Positions 15,925 through 23,782 of a stretch of 64,000 nucleotides of DNA are shown one piece after another. The position numbers and the translations under genes are program-made. The stretch covers positions 124,001 to 188,000 of the forward strand of contig NZ_AUIY01000005.1 in assembly GCF_000423945.1 (NCBI RefSeq). Direction: 5' to 3'. The notes beneath the pieces were generated by a model. That model had not been told where the DNA came from, ran no database searches, and saw only the letters and a list, made by a program, of their open reading frames with translations. The DNA is from Butyrivibrio sp. XPD2002 (GTDB lineage: Bacteria > Bacillota > Clostridia > Lachnospirales > Lachnospiraceae). Each line of letters opens with the position of its first letter. Positions within the stretch are counted from its first letter, which is position 1.

Positions 15925-16482
15925 TTAGTTACCTGTCGATTCACCCTCCTGAGTGTTCGCACTACTACCTTCTTCAGAATTAGAACCACCTTCTGTGTTT
16001 TCACCTTCCGTAAACAAAGTGGTCTGAGTAAATCCCTCTGTGTTAAAGCCTTCAGTATTAAAGCCCTCTTCACCATCATCAAAAGCTTCGTAATCCGGAG
16101 CATTTGTCATAAACTCATTGTATGTTCCTCTGAGACTGTCAACATCCGCATTAAAAACGCGGGACTGCTTCGTCACATTACCAGACATATCGCTTACAGC
16201 ATAGTAAACCACAGCAGCGCTCTGCTCTTCGTTAAGAATAGTCTTCTCAACTACTATACGGTCGGTGATATCTCCATCCACCGCATCATAGGCAACTACG
16301 CCGTTTAACAGATCCGCTTCCTTGGTCTCCCCATTATAAGTGAGATCATACGCAGAGAATCTCATCTCGGGCTCAATCCTGTCTGACATGTTATAAAACC
16401 AGACTATGAAAACCGCCATCACTATGCTACCTATTGTAAAAAAGAATGCCAGAATATTACTTTTCACTATAAGCTCACTCAA
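15925..16482 (-). CDS. Membrane-anchored Ig-like (HYR/DUF5011-type) protein
   Basis: 185 residues: an N-terminal membrane helix (ILAFFFTIGSIVMAVFIVWFY), an extracellular domain of about 80 residues with VVAYDAVDGDITDRIVVE and VVYYAVSDMSGN, the signature of bacterial Ig-like DUF5011/HYR domains, and a low-complexity acidic tail with tandem EGFNTEGFNTEGF and EGxxTEG repeats. The start overlaps the stop of the BY-kinase gene by 4 bases (ATGA), so translation is coupled. It may act as an extracellular partner in EPS assembly; the role is inferred from position only. Confidence 0.7.
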   Translation of the reverse strand: MSELIVKSNILAFFFTIGSIVMAVFIVWFYNMSDRIEPEMRFSAYDLTYNGETKEADLLNGVVAYDAVDGDITDRIVVEKTILNEEQSAAVVYYAVSDMSGNVTKQSRVFNADVDSLRGTYNEFMTNAPDYEAFDDGEEGFNTEGFNTEGFTQTTLFTEGENTEGGSNSEEGSSANTQEGESTGN

Positions 16483-17342
16483 TCCTTTCTAACAACGCCC
16501 TCGATATAGTCGAGCTCATCCAGATTACCCTTTGTTGATGCAGGCTTTGGAGTCGGCCTCTCAGCAGCCTTCTGTGGTTGGAAAACTCGTTTGGGATTAC
16601 CACCTGTCATGCTTCCATTATCAGATGAATCATCCTTTCCGTAGTACTTGCCGTAATACCTGCCGTAGTATCTGCCATAATACTTTCCGTAGTGTCCATA
16701 GACACCACCTGTCATATCCACCTTATTTAAAACGGCGCCTATAACCTTGGCTCCCGCCTTATCAAGCTGGCTCTTTACCCTCTGTGCAAAACGGTAGCTT
16801 ATGGCGTTGTCCTCTATAACCATAACTGTTCCGTCGCACTGCTTTGCGATAACAGCGGCATCGATAACACTTCCAAGGGGCGGTGTGTCGATGATTATGT
16901 AATCAAATACATTTTTCATATTGTCCAGGATCTTGCTGAAAATCTGTCCACCCAAAAGCTCACTGGGGTTTGGAGGAATAGGTCCTGAAAAGATAACATA
17001 AAGATTCGGAGTATCAGTCTCACAAATTACATTTGACAATTTTTCACGACCAACCAGACAGTGTGTAAGCCCAAGCCTTACAGATCCTGTCTTATATCGT
17101 CCTACCATGACCGACTTTCTCATGTCAGCGTCCACAAGCACTGTCTTTTTTCCAGCCTCTGCAAAGGCTCTTGCAAGTGCCATGGACACGCTGGACTTAC
17201 CCTCACCGGGTGTACAACTGGTGATTGAGATTGCCCTCATGTCTTGTCCACTGAACTCGACGTTACTTCGAAGCGTCTTGTAGGCTTCCTTTATCTGGTA
17301 GTTATTTTCGGATTCACTAAAATGTAATGTAGTCTGCTGCAT
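16479..17342 (-). CDS. cpsD: CpsD-type tyrosine autokinase (BY-kinase)
   Basis: 287 residues. Walker A is CTPGEGKSS, Walker A' is VLVDADMRKS and Walker B is IIIDTPPLG; the N-terminal EAYKTLRSNVEF helix (EL/IxR-type) drives ring assembly. After the kinase core comes a tyrosine cluster of YGRY-like units (about residues 218-239), the autophosphorylation tail, and then a further ~45 residues rich in Pro and Lys not usual for CpsD. The enzyme works with the CpsC membrane protein encoded upstream and is dephosphorylated by the CpsB-type phosphatase. Together they control glycan chain length and export. Confidence 0.92.
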   Translation of the reverse strand: MQQTTLHFSESENNYQIKEAYKTLRSNVEFSGQDMRAISITSCTPGEGKSSVSMALARAFAEAGKKTVLVDADMRKSVMVGRYKTGSVRLGLTHCLVGREKLSNVICETDTPNLYVIFSGPIPPNPSELLGGQIFSKILDNMKNVFDYIIIDTPPLGSVIDAAVIAKQCDGTVMVIEDNAISYRFAQRVKSQLDKAGAKVIGAVLNKVDMTGGVYGHYGKYYGRYYGRYYGKYYGKDDSSDNGSMTGGNPKRVFQPQKAAERPTPKPASTKGNLDELDYIEGVVRKD

Positions 17343-17398
17343 ATATTCCCCTCATGTCGCATTTTTTCTTTCTAACGTAACCTTTTGAAAAATGCCAT

Positions 17399-18130
17399 TT
17401 ATGCAGTATTCCTGCTCTTTGACTTACTATGCTTTTTCTTACTGGTCTGCTCATCCGTTATGGAAGGTATCATTGCCAACGTACTAAGACCAAGATAAGC
17501 CTCGATATCATCACTGGACTTAATGGTATCATCCATAAGATAGTTAAGGATTATCACCGCTGAAACAATCACAACTGCTGCGATTCCGCCTATCATAGTC
17601 CATCTCTTGGGACTGGGACTATACTTTTCTGTAGGCATGTTAGCAAGCTCTGCTATATTGATAGCATCAATATCCATAACATTCTGAATGTGCTTTGATG
17701 CAACCTCTCGCACGCAGTTAGCTTCCTTCATAGCCATCATGGGATCCGAATCCCTGACTGTTATGGCAACGATACGGGTATCATCAGGAGTGCTGATAGA
17801 TACATGGTCGTTGAACTCATCGTATTCCATGTCAAGGTGAAGTGTCTGGATAACCTCCTCGAGCACATATCTGCTCTTAATCAGCTGTGCATAATCCTGC
17901 GTCAGCTGCGTGGAAATCTGCACATCCGAATAGGTTACCGTAGCACCCTCTTCCTTGTTCAATATATAAATCTTTGTAGTTGAGGAATATAAAGGAGTCA
18001 ATACGAATTTACTGACAAAAAGACACAGTAATGCAAAGAACACTCCTGCGCTTAAGATAAGCCAGGCACGTCCGATCAGAACTGCAAACAACTCACCCAG
18101 ATTAATTTCAATAACATCATCTTTTCCCAT
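17399..18130 (-). CDS. cpsC: CpsC-type chain-length determinant / BY-kinase activator
   Basis: 243 residues of the Wzz family. Two membrane helices flank the domain: AWLILSAGVFFALLCLFVSKF near the N-terminus and MIGGIAAVVIVSAVIILNYL near residue 195. Between them are the typical YSSTTKIYIL, TYSDVQISTQLTQDYAQLIKSRYVLEEVI and a Pro-rich PTEKYSPSPKRW segment before the second helix. Its cytoplasmic tail activates the CpsD kinase. It lies between the phosphatase and kinase genes with gaps of 52 and 56 bases. Confidence 0.9.
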   Translation of the reverse strand: MGKDDVIEINLGELFAVLIGRAWLILSAGVFFALLCLFVSKFVLTPLYSSTTKIYILNKEEGATVTYSDVQISTQLTQDYAQLIKSRYVLEEVIQTLHLDMEYDEFNDHVSISTPDDTRIVAITVRDSDPMMAMKEANCVREVASKHIQNVMDIDAINIAELANMPTEKYSPSPKRWTMIGGIAAVVIVSAVIILNYLMDDTIKSSDDIEAYLGLSTLAMIPSITDEQTSKKKHSKSKSRNTA

Positions 18131-18182
18131 ACAACCCTCATAAATATATAATAATGTTAATCTGTCTGAACCCTATTAAGTT

Positions 18183-18908
18183 CTATATTACTTCGTTCCT
18201 AAGTACCTTCATTGCATTGTCATGGAAAATCTTCAGTGCGTACTGCTCTCCGAATTTTCCTTCCACATAATCCCTGCAATCAAGAAGATGTGGCGCTCTG
18301 GATCCGTTGTCATGGGCATCCGTAGCAACAAAATGTACCATATCCCGCTTCAATAATTCTCTGGTAAAATGCCTTATTCCAAGTCCATACTTCCCCATTA
18401 CGCTGTTGGCATTCACCTGGATGTATATTCCCATATCAAGCAGCTCATCGACATACTTCACATGCTTAGCCATATCCGCATAGCGCTCAACATGAGCCAG
18501 TATCGGCATGTATCCCGCTGACTGAACCGCATACAACGCATTATGTATGGTCTTATACATATCCGTGGGATGGAACTCTATAAGCACGTATTCCGAACCT
18601 GCAAGAGTAGAAGCTCTGCCGCTTTCAAGCTCTTTAACAGTAGAATCGCTGTAGTATATTTCATTTCCGGGGAAAAGCTGAACATTGATGCCCTTTTCGT
18701 GTGCCCTGTCCATAAGCTGCGCAGTGTACTCGATCAGATGATCCGGACGTACATTGTGATGCATAGGCTTATGATGCGGCGTCAGGATCATGCCCTTGGT
18801 ACCCTCTGAAATCGCAGTCTTTAGCATAGCCAGACTGGTCTCAATATCAGGTGAGCCATCATCCACGCCGGGCAATATATGGCAATGAATATCAATTGAT
18901 GGAACCAC
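18183..18908 (-). CDS. cpsB: CpsB-type PHP tyrosine phosphatase
   Basis: 241 residues from GTG 18908, which has GGGGAG six bases upstream; an ATG frame to 18944 would add residues unlike the family. The PHP metal-binding motifs are visible: DIHCHILPGVDDG at the N-terminus, TPHHKP, the Glu in GNEIYY, HVERY and FVATDAHDN at the end. The enzyme removes phosphate from the CpsD tyrosine tail in a metal-dependent way. It is the first gene of the EPS operon and lies 100 bases downstream of the cyclase gene of the cyclic-nucleotide cluster. Confidence 0.9.
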   Translation of the reverse strand: MVPSIDIHCHILPGVDDGSPDIETSLAMLKTAISEGTKGMILTPHHKPMHHNVRPDHLIEYTAQLMDRAHEKGINVQLFPGNEIYYSDSTVKELESGRASTLAGSEYVLIEFHPTDMYKTIHNALYAVQSAGYMPILAHVERYADMAKHVKYVDELLDMGIYIQVNANSVMGKYGLGIRHFTRELLKRDMVHFVATDAHDNGSRAPHLLDCRDYVEGKFGEQYALKIFHDNAMKVLRNEVI

Positions 18909-19008
18909 GAAAAACTCCCCACTACAACTTGTACTTATACACAATATATTTTACAACATGTTGATTTTTATAGCAATAGTGCACAAAAGGAGTTTTTTAT
19001 GATTACAC

Positions 19009-20826
19009 TCATTTTCTTATAAGCTCATCTAATGTTAAAATTTCAAAACCATCGGCCTTCCCTTTGAGCTTTATAGAATTCCCAAGAGAAGTCACCTTTG
19101 CTCTATCACCAAGAATATCCGCAACCGCCCTTGAAATAAGAATTTTGCCACCAGGTGCATTTGCTTCAAGCCTTGCTGAAGTATTTACTGTATCTCCAAT
19201 GGCTGTATAATCCATTCTTCGAGGCGCTCCAATATTACCAACAACTGCAGGCCCCCAATTAACTCCTATGCCAAAAGAAACTGTTCTTCCATACTTTTCC
19301 AAAAGCTGCTCTCCAAGAGCCTTTGAGCCCTCTACCATATCCATGGCCGCACAGCAGGCAAGATACACTGGATCTTCTTGGGAAAGAGGCGCATTCCAAA
19401 ATGCCATTGTACAATCTCCCACAAACTTATCCAGTGTACCATGATTTTTCATAATACACTCTGTAGTCAGAGTCAAATATGAATTTATTATCTCCACAAC
19501 AGTAGGAGGATCCAAGCTCTCACTCATTGTGGTAAAACCTCGGATATCCACAAAAAGAACAGCTATATCATGCATCTTCCCACCGAGTTCAAGAGCAGAT
19601 GTTCCTTGCTCCAAAAGTTGTTTCATTATCACAGGATCCACATAATGGCCGAACGTATCAGCAACTTTTCTTTTCTCATTACTTGTCTTTATATAATTAA
19701 TCGCAATGGATACCACAAACAGTATGCTTACAAAAAGAGGTATCCAAAGAACATGAAGCACTATACCGCCTGTATGGTACAGCAAGTATGCTAACAAGAT
19801 AGTCCCCAAACAAACGATTATTTCTCCGACTACAGAATGCAATACTTTCCTATCATAGAAGAAAATAAACATAACGAAAGTAATAAAAAATAACAATACC
19901 AGTTGAAGGGCTTTCGATGCCTCTATCGGATAAAAACCGTTTCGAAAAGCTTCAACCAGATTTGCATGAATCTCTATCCCATATGTCGGAGCAGCATGGT
20001 CAATCGAAGTCCGGTATTCATCCTGAAGCCCTGCTGCATATGGTCCAATAAGCACAATTTTTCCTGCAAAAAAGTCCGGATCAACTTCACCATAATAGAT
20101 ATCCGAGGCTGAAATAAAATCATAGTAAGCACCACCTTTTCCAGTGAACGGTATATAAAAAAAACCTTTTATTGTCGGTGGTTCCGGATTTACCGCAATA
20201 CCTTTTACTTCACAATACTTCTCATAAATAGTTCTCGAAAAAGACTTTACCGTCCCTTTTCCAGGTACATCTATAGCTAGGAGTGCATGCCTTATTATCC
20301 CATCCGAGTCCGCCATTGTATTTATATGTCCAGTATTGGTAACCTTAGCAAGCTCTGGAAATGGTTCATCATAAGCCAGTACTTTTCTTTTTTCAACATA
20401 AAAATTGTCACCAATTTCAACAATTCCTGAGCCATAGGTAGCCGCTGATGCTGTAACAACATTCTCCCCAAAATCAGCAACATTCGCAAGATAACTATCA
20501 TTTTCAGGACTCGCACTCTCGCCCACATAAAGAACATCTACTGCTATAACTGCCGGTTTCTCCTCTCCACTATTTAAAATGGAAATTACATCTGCCATAA
20601 TATCTCTTGACCAAGGCAAAGGTCCTATCTCTTGAAGAGCCTTCTGATCAATGCCAACAACAACTATTTCTCCATCTGTAGCCTTCTGCTTTTGATATAC
20701 TGCATCAGACACAACTCCATCCGCATAGTTCAGTAAACCGGAGTTTGCCATAAACACAAAAAGTACAGCGACAGTCATTGCCGCTATACTTATTATGATT
20801 TTTTTCTTGCTTTTTAAACATTTCAT
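19009..20826 (-). CDS. CHASE2-domain class III adenylate cyclase
   Basis: 605 residues. A first membrane helix (residues ~10-30), an extracellular CHASE2 sensor to about 290 (VVVGIDQKALQEIGPLPWSR, then GKIVLIGPYAAGLQDEY), three further membrane helices (~305-385), a short FGHYVDPVIMKQLL linker and a class III cyclase domain. The metal-binding Asp residues are in FVDIRGFT and FVGDCTMAFW; the ATP-selecting Lys is in TLDKFVGD and its partner Asp in RMDYTAIGD; transition-state Asn and Arg are in DTVNTSARLE. All are intact, so ATP-to-cAMP activity is expected. It is the last gene of a four-gene operon, starting 5 bases after the MBL-fold gene stop. Confidence 0.9.
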   Translation of the reverse strand: MKCLKSKKKIIISIAAMTVAVLFVFMANSGLLNYADGVVSDAVYQKQKATDGEIVVVGIDQKALQEIGPLPWSRDIMADVISILNSGEEKPAVIAVDVLYVGESASPENDSYLANVADFGENVVTASAATYGSGIVEIGDNFYVEKRKVLAYDEPFPELAKVTNTGHINTMADSDGIIRHALLAIDVPGKGTVKSFSRTIYEKYCEVKGIAVNPEPPTIKGFFYIPFTGKGGAYYDFISASDIYYGEVDPDFFAGKIVLIGPYAAGLQDEYRTSIDHAAPTYGIEIHANLVEAFRNGFYPIEASKALQLVLLFFITFVMFIFFYDRKVLHSVVGEIIVCLGTILLAYLLYHTGGIVLHVLWIPLFVSILFVVSIAINYIKTSNEKRKVADTFGHYVDPVIMKQLLEQGTSALELGGKMHDIAVLFVDIRGFTTMSESLDPPTVVEIINSYLTLTTECIMKNHGTLDKFVGDCTMAFWNAPLSQEDPVYLACCAAMDMVEGSKALGEQLLEKYGRTVSFGIGVNWGPAVVGNIGAPRRMDYTAIGDTVNTSARLEANAPGGKILISRAVADILGDRAKVTSLGNSIKLKGKADGFEILTLDELIRK

Positions 20827-20831
20827 ATATA

Positions 20832-21665
20832 TTAACCCAATATGATTTTTTCACCAGCCCTAGCAAATCTAATATTCTTATCCTGCGTTTTCCTTTCAAG
20901 GTTATGAATAGCCTTATCATCTCTAAAGGGATCATGATGTATAAAAAGTGTCTGCTTTACACCTGCTAAACCTGATAGTTTCGAAGCCATTTCAGGCGTA
21001 GAATGTCCATACCCTATTCTTTTGTCATATTCTTCCCTGGTATACTGAGCATCACAAAGTAGCAAATCTGCTCCCTTTGCAAATTCTACAATCTTATTGT
21101 CAGGCTCCTCAGACAGCTCACAGTCTGTCAGGTATACAAGCTTTTTCTCCCTATATGAAATTGATAAACCGAGATTACCTCCCGGATGGCTGACTTTTAT
21201 TCCGTCAACAGTAATATCACCGCCCTGATCTTTTATTATCAATGGCAATTCCAAATCCACATATTTAAAATCCGAAGGATATTCCGCTATAGTCAATGGC
21301 CAATATGGCGGAGAGTATGCCTTTTCTATCTGAAGATCAATTGATTTACCCCTTTTCTTTTTTCCATAAAGTGTTATAGTTCTATTCTTCTTTGATAGTT
21401 CAGAGAAAAAGGGAAGTCCAATAATATGATCAAGATGAGGATGCGACAATAAAACATAAATGTTTTCCTTATCATCCAGATTAGGGGCATTGATTATGCC
21501 TGTACCAGCATCTAAAAATATTACCTGATCTCCTGCTTCTACCATATAGCAGGACGTAGCGCCACCATATTCGTTATATTCACTACCACTTACCGGAATT
21601 GAACCACGTGCTCCAAGAATGGTAAGCGTAAACTGCGCATTAATCATTTTATTACTGAGCCTCAT
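20832..21665 (-). CDS. MBL-fold metallohydrolase, candidate cyclic-nucleotide phosphodiesterase
   Basis: 277 residues. The zinc motif is LLSHPHLDHIIG (HxHxDH), with further ligands in KVSHPGG, YLTDCEL and FIHHDP, and the signature GYGHSTPEMA near residue 220. Similar proteins recur beside cyclases and response regulators, and some MBL-fold enzymes hydrolyse cyclic nucleotides. The gene sits 5 bases before the adenylate cyclase and 6 bases after the FecR-domain gene, so a role in turning over the second messenger is a reasonable inference, not shown. ATG 21665 has no clear ribosome binding site; ATG at codon 7 (21647), with GAGG upstream, is the alternative start. Confidence 0.78.
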   Translation of the reverse strand: MRLSNKMINAQFTLTILGARGSIPVSGSEYNEYGGATSCYMVEAGDQVIFLDAGTGIINAPNLDDKENIYVLLSHPHLDHIIGLPFFSELSKKNRTITLYGKKKRGKSIDLQIEKAYSPPYWPLTIAEYPSDFKYVDLELPLIIKDQGGDITVDGIKVSHPGGNLGLSISYREKKLVYLTDCELSEEPDNKIVEFAKGADLLLCDAQYTREEYDKRIGYGHSTPEMASKLSGLAGVKQTLFIHHDPFRDDKAIHNLERKTQDKNIRFARAGEKIILG

Positions 21666-21671
21666 AATTCG

Positions 21672-22841
21672 TTAATGTTGATATGCGGATGCTGACGGAC
21701 TTTCTATTTTATCCTTTTTGTCGTCATCTTTTTTTTCATCGTCCTTATTGCCATCATCTTTATTTCCGTCGTCCTTATTTCCCTCGTCCTTTTTATTATC
21801 TTCCTTCTTTTTCTTATTCTTCTTATTCTTCTTTTTTGACTTCTTTGAAGAATCAGATGATGAATTATTATTCCCATTAGTTTGTGAATCACCCGGATTA
21901 CTATTATTTTCCTGATCATTACCATTTGAAGGTGATTCACTAGGCTGGTCATATGCTATGGGAAGCTGATATATACGATTATCTAAATTATTGCCAGGAT
22001 TGCTGTTAGGCTTTTTGTTTGATTTACCGTTAGTTTTTGCCAACCTGCTTCCTGCTTTACCTTGATCTTTTTTTAACCTTGCGGTTACAGTCTCATAAGA
22101 CAATTTTCTAAAATCAAGACCGCTTTGTTGAAAAATTTTTTCTGTTAACTCCTTATCATTATATAATTCAAGTAGTGCAAAGCCTTTTAGATCACTTATG
22201 CTGACTTCACTTGTTTCAACCCTCAATCCCGATGAATAAAAGTCTGCTGCCTGCCCTGCTATTAACATTACAGTTTTCTCTTCACCTGTAGCTATGTTTT
22301 TAATTGAACACTGAAGGCTTCCTTCCAAAAGGCATACCTTCGTATGCTCTGCATCAATATCTTCTATCTGGGCACATGTACCTCTAATCCCCATTGTCAT
22401 GGAGGATGTTTTTATATTAAATTCTTCATCGTCAGTCAAAGGTTCTGAAACATTAAAAAACAAATTTCCGGAATCAAGTAAAGCTTCGTATTTTGTCCCA
22501 GTCTTTCGTACTTCCAATGAACTTTCTGCATCAAGCTTAACTGCCTTTGTGTCGTCAAGACTTATATATGCATAACTCTTTTTCTTTGTGATAATCTGGT
22601 TTCCGTCGTTTAATCTCATTTTCTCCATTACAGAGATTGCTTTTCCTTTATCGTCCGATACTCCAACAGTCCCCTCGTATTTTTCCATCCTCATTATATT
22701 TGCAGCATCAGTTTTCACCTCAGCAGCGTTAACATCTACTTTTGCATACGAAATAAATACAAAAAGCACAAGGGCAATCAAAATGAATCGCCTGCCTGCG
22801 CTAATAAAACAAATATCATGGTATGATTTTTCTCCCCTCAT
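21672..22841 (-). CDS. Secreted FecR-domain protein with charged low-complexity tail
   Basis: 389 residues. Signal peptide or N-terminal anchor: FILIALVLFVFISYAKVDVNA. A FecR-type beta domain follows (about 75-200): RLNDGNQIITKKKSYAYISLDD, VKLDAESSLEVRK, LDSGNLFFNV, MGIRGTCAQIED and CLLEGSL, then AGQAADF. The last ~90 residues are Ser/Asn linker and Lys/Asp runs with repeated KDDGN units, probably unstructured. There is no sigma factor nearby, so this is not a Gram-negative iron-transport FecR. FecR domains also accompany CHASE2 cyclases in other bacteria. It may present a signal outside the cell to the CHASE2 domain of the cyclase encoded downstream. Confidence 0.82.
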   Translation of the reverse strand: MRGEKSYHDICFISAGRRFILIALVLFVFISYAKVDVNAAEVKTDAANIMRMEKYEGTVGVSDDKGKAISVMEKMRLNDGNQIITKKKSYAYISLDDTKAVKLDAESSLEVRKTGTKYEALLDSGNLFFNVSEPLTDDEEFNIKTSSMTMGIRGTCAQIEDIDAEHTKVCLLEGSLQCSIKNIATGEEKTVMLIAGQAADFYSSGLRVETSEVSISDLKGFALLELYNDKELTEKIFQQSGLDFRKLSYETVTARLKKDQGKAGSRLAKTNGKSNKKPNSNPGNNLDNRIYQLPIAYDQPSESPSNGNDQENNSNPGDSQTNGNNNSSSDSSKKSKKKNKKNKKKKEDNKKDEGNKDDGNKDDGNKDDEKKDDDKKDKIESPSASAYQH

Positions 22842-22893
22842 AACAATACCTTTCTCAAAAAAATCTATTTATATTGTAGTCTTCATTTAGAAT

Positions 22894-23388
22894 CTACTTA
22901 TTTTCAGCAAAAGCCTGCTCCACATTCTCAAGAGCCTTCCTAAGAAACTTACTTGCATCTTCTCTTGAACAACCATTTTCAATTTTCTCAATAGTCTGTT
23001 CTACTGAAGCTCTAAGCCCCGAATTGGCTTTTGTTGTCACTCTCAACCTATCGCTTGTATGTTGCATAATTTGGACAACTCTGGAAGGTTTAGCTTTAAA
23101 ATAAAGACTGAGAGTCTCCCATGTTATCACAGCAAGAACTGTAAACTCAGATAAAGATACTGCTGTTGCCGAACGGGGAAGGCCTTCAACCATTCCCATT
23201 TCGCCAAATACTCTGCCAGCGCCAATTTCTGCAATCTTCTTTTGCTTATCAGTTCCGTAGTTCAGGAAAATACCAACCTTTCCCTTCTGTACATCATACA
23301 TACAGCAGCTGTCATCGCCTTCATTGAAAACTACCTGCCCATCTTCATATCCTTTAAGGTTTGTTATAACGGTATGTTTATCAGTCAT
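22894..23388 (-). CDS. Stand-alone cyclic-nucleotide-binding domain protein
   Basis: 164 residues from ATG 23388, with GGGAG five bases upstream; an ATG four codons earlier overlaps that site. Residues ~10-120 form a cNMP-binding beta roll, with the phosphate-binding cassette FGEMGMVEGLPRSATAV intact: Glu for the ribose hydroxyl and Arg for the phosphate. The C-terminal ~45 residues are helical and charged (VEQTIEKIENG...FLRKALENVEQAF). There is no helix-turn-helix, so it is not a CRP-type transcription factor. It would sense the product of the adenylate cyclase in the same operon and act by protein contact. It is the first gene of that operon. Confidence 0.85.
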   Translation of the reverse strand: MTDKHTVITNLKGYEDGQVVFNEGDDSCCMYDVQKGKVGIFLNYGTDKQKKIAEIGAGRVFGEMGMVEGLPRSATAVSLSEFTVLAVITWETLSLYFKAKPSRVVQIMQHTSDRLRVTTKANSGLRASVEQTIEKIENGCSREDASKFLRKALENVEQAFAENK

Positions 23389-23531
23389 AAGTACTCCCAT
23401 CGCACAATCTCAGTTGAATAGAAAATACTGTAATTCTTTTAATTCTATACATAAATGATACAACTATTGCGAATAATTGATTATTAAATTTACATAAAAT
23501 CGTTGACCTATCTCTTTATTAAATAAAACAA

Positions 23532-23567
23532 AAACCTCAAATGGTTATTTTAAGCCATTTGAGGTTT
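23532..23567 (-). terminator. Strong terminator after clpB-DUF4250
   Basis: AAACCTCAAATGG and CCATTTGAGGTTT form a perfect 13-bp stem with a 10-base loop. On the minus strand it is followed by TTGTTTTATTT. It separates the clpB operon from the cyclic-nucleotide operon. Confidence 0.85.
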
Positions 23568-23596
23568 CTGTATTTGTATGCCTTTTACAAAATGCA

Positions 23597-23782
23597 TCAG
23601 ACAAACTGATTAGCGTCAGAGCTGTAGTTATATCCTATGCCTTCAAGTTTGGCAATAATTGAGCTTATTTCTTCTTCACCAAGAGATAATCCTTCAGCCA
23701 AGTCTTCAAGACTATTATAATTATCTCTTAACTGTGTATTAATATAACTCAACAGTATCACCGGATCCTTTGGTATCATCAT
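23597..23782 (-). CDS. DUF4250 domain-containing small protein
   Basis: 61 residues matching the DUF4250 pattern: [27 protein letters not shown] followed by [30 protein letters not shown]. This family of about 60 residues is widespread in Clostridia and looks like a small winged-helix-type fold, with no assigned function. Its start overlaps the clpB stop by 4 bases (ATGA), so it is translationally coupled and belongs to the heat-shock operon. Confidence 0.82.
   Translation of the reverse strand: MMIPKDPVILLSYINTQLRDNYNSLEDLAEGLSLGEEEISSIIAKLEGIGYNYSSDANQFV

Noticed and set aside
15451..16308. Plus-strand open frame of 285 codons
   Set aside because: It lies wholly antisense to the LCP and Ig-like membrane genes, has no ribosome binding site or family motif, and is explained by codon bias of those genes.
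18987..19018. AAAAGGAG followed by ATG and seven codons on the plus strand
   Set aside because: It looks like a leader peptide but lies past the 3' end of the cyclase gene with no plus-strand gene downstream.
21672..22841. FecR protein as anti-sigma regulator of iron uptake
   Set aside because: No ECF sigma factor or TonB receptor is present; the genes around it encode cyclic-nucleotide functions and the organism appears Gram-positive.
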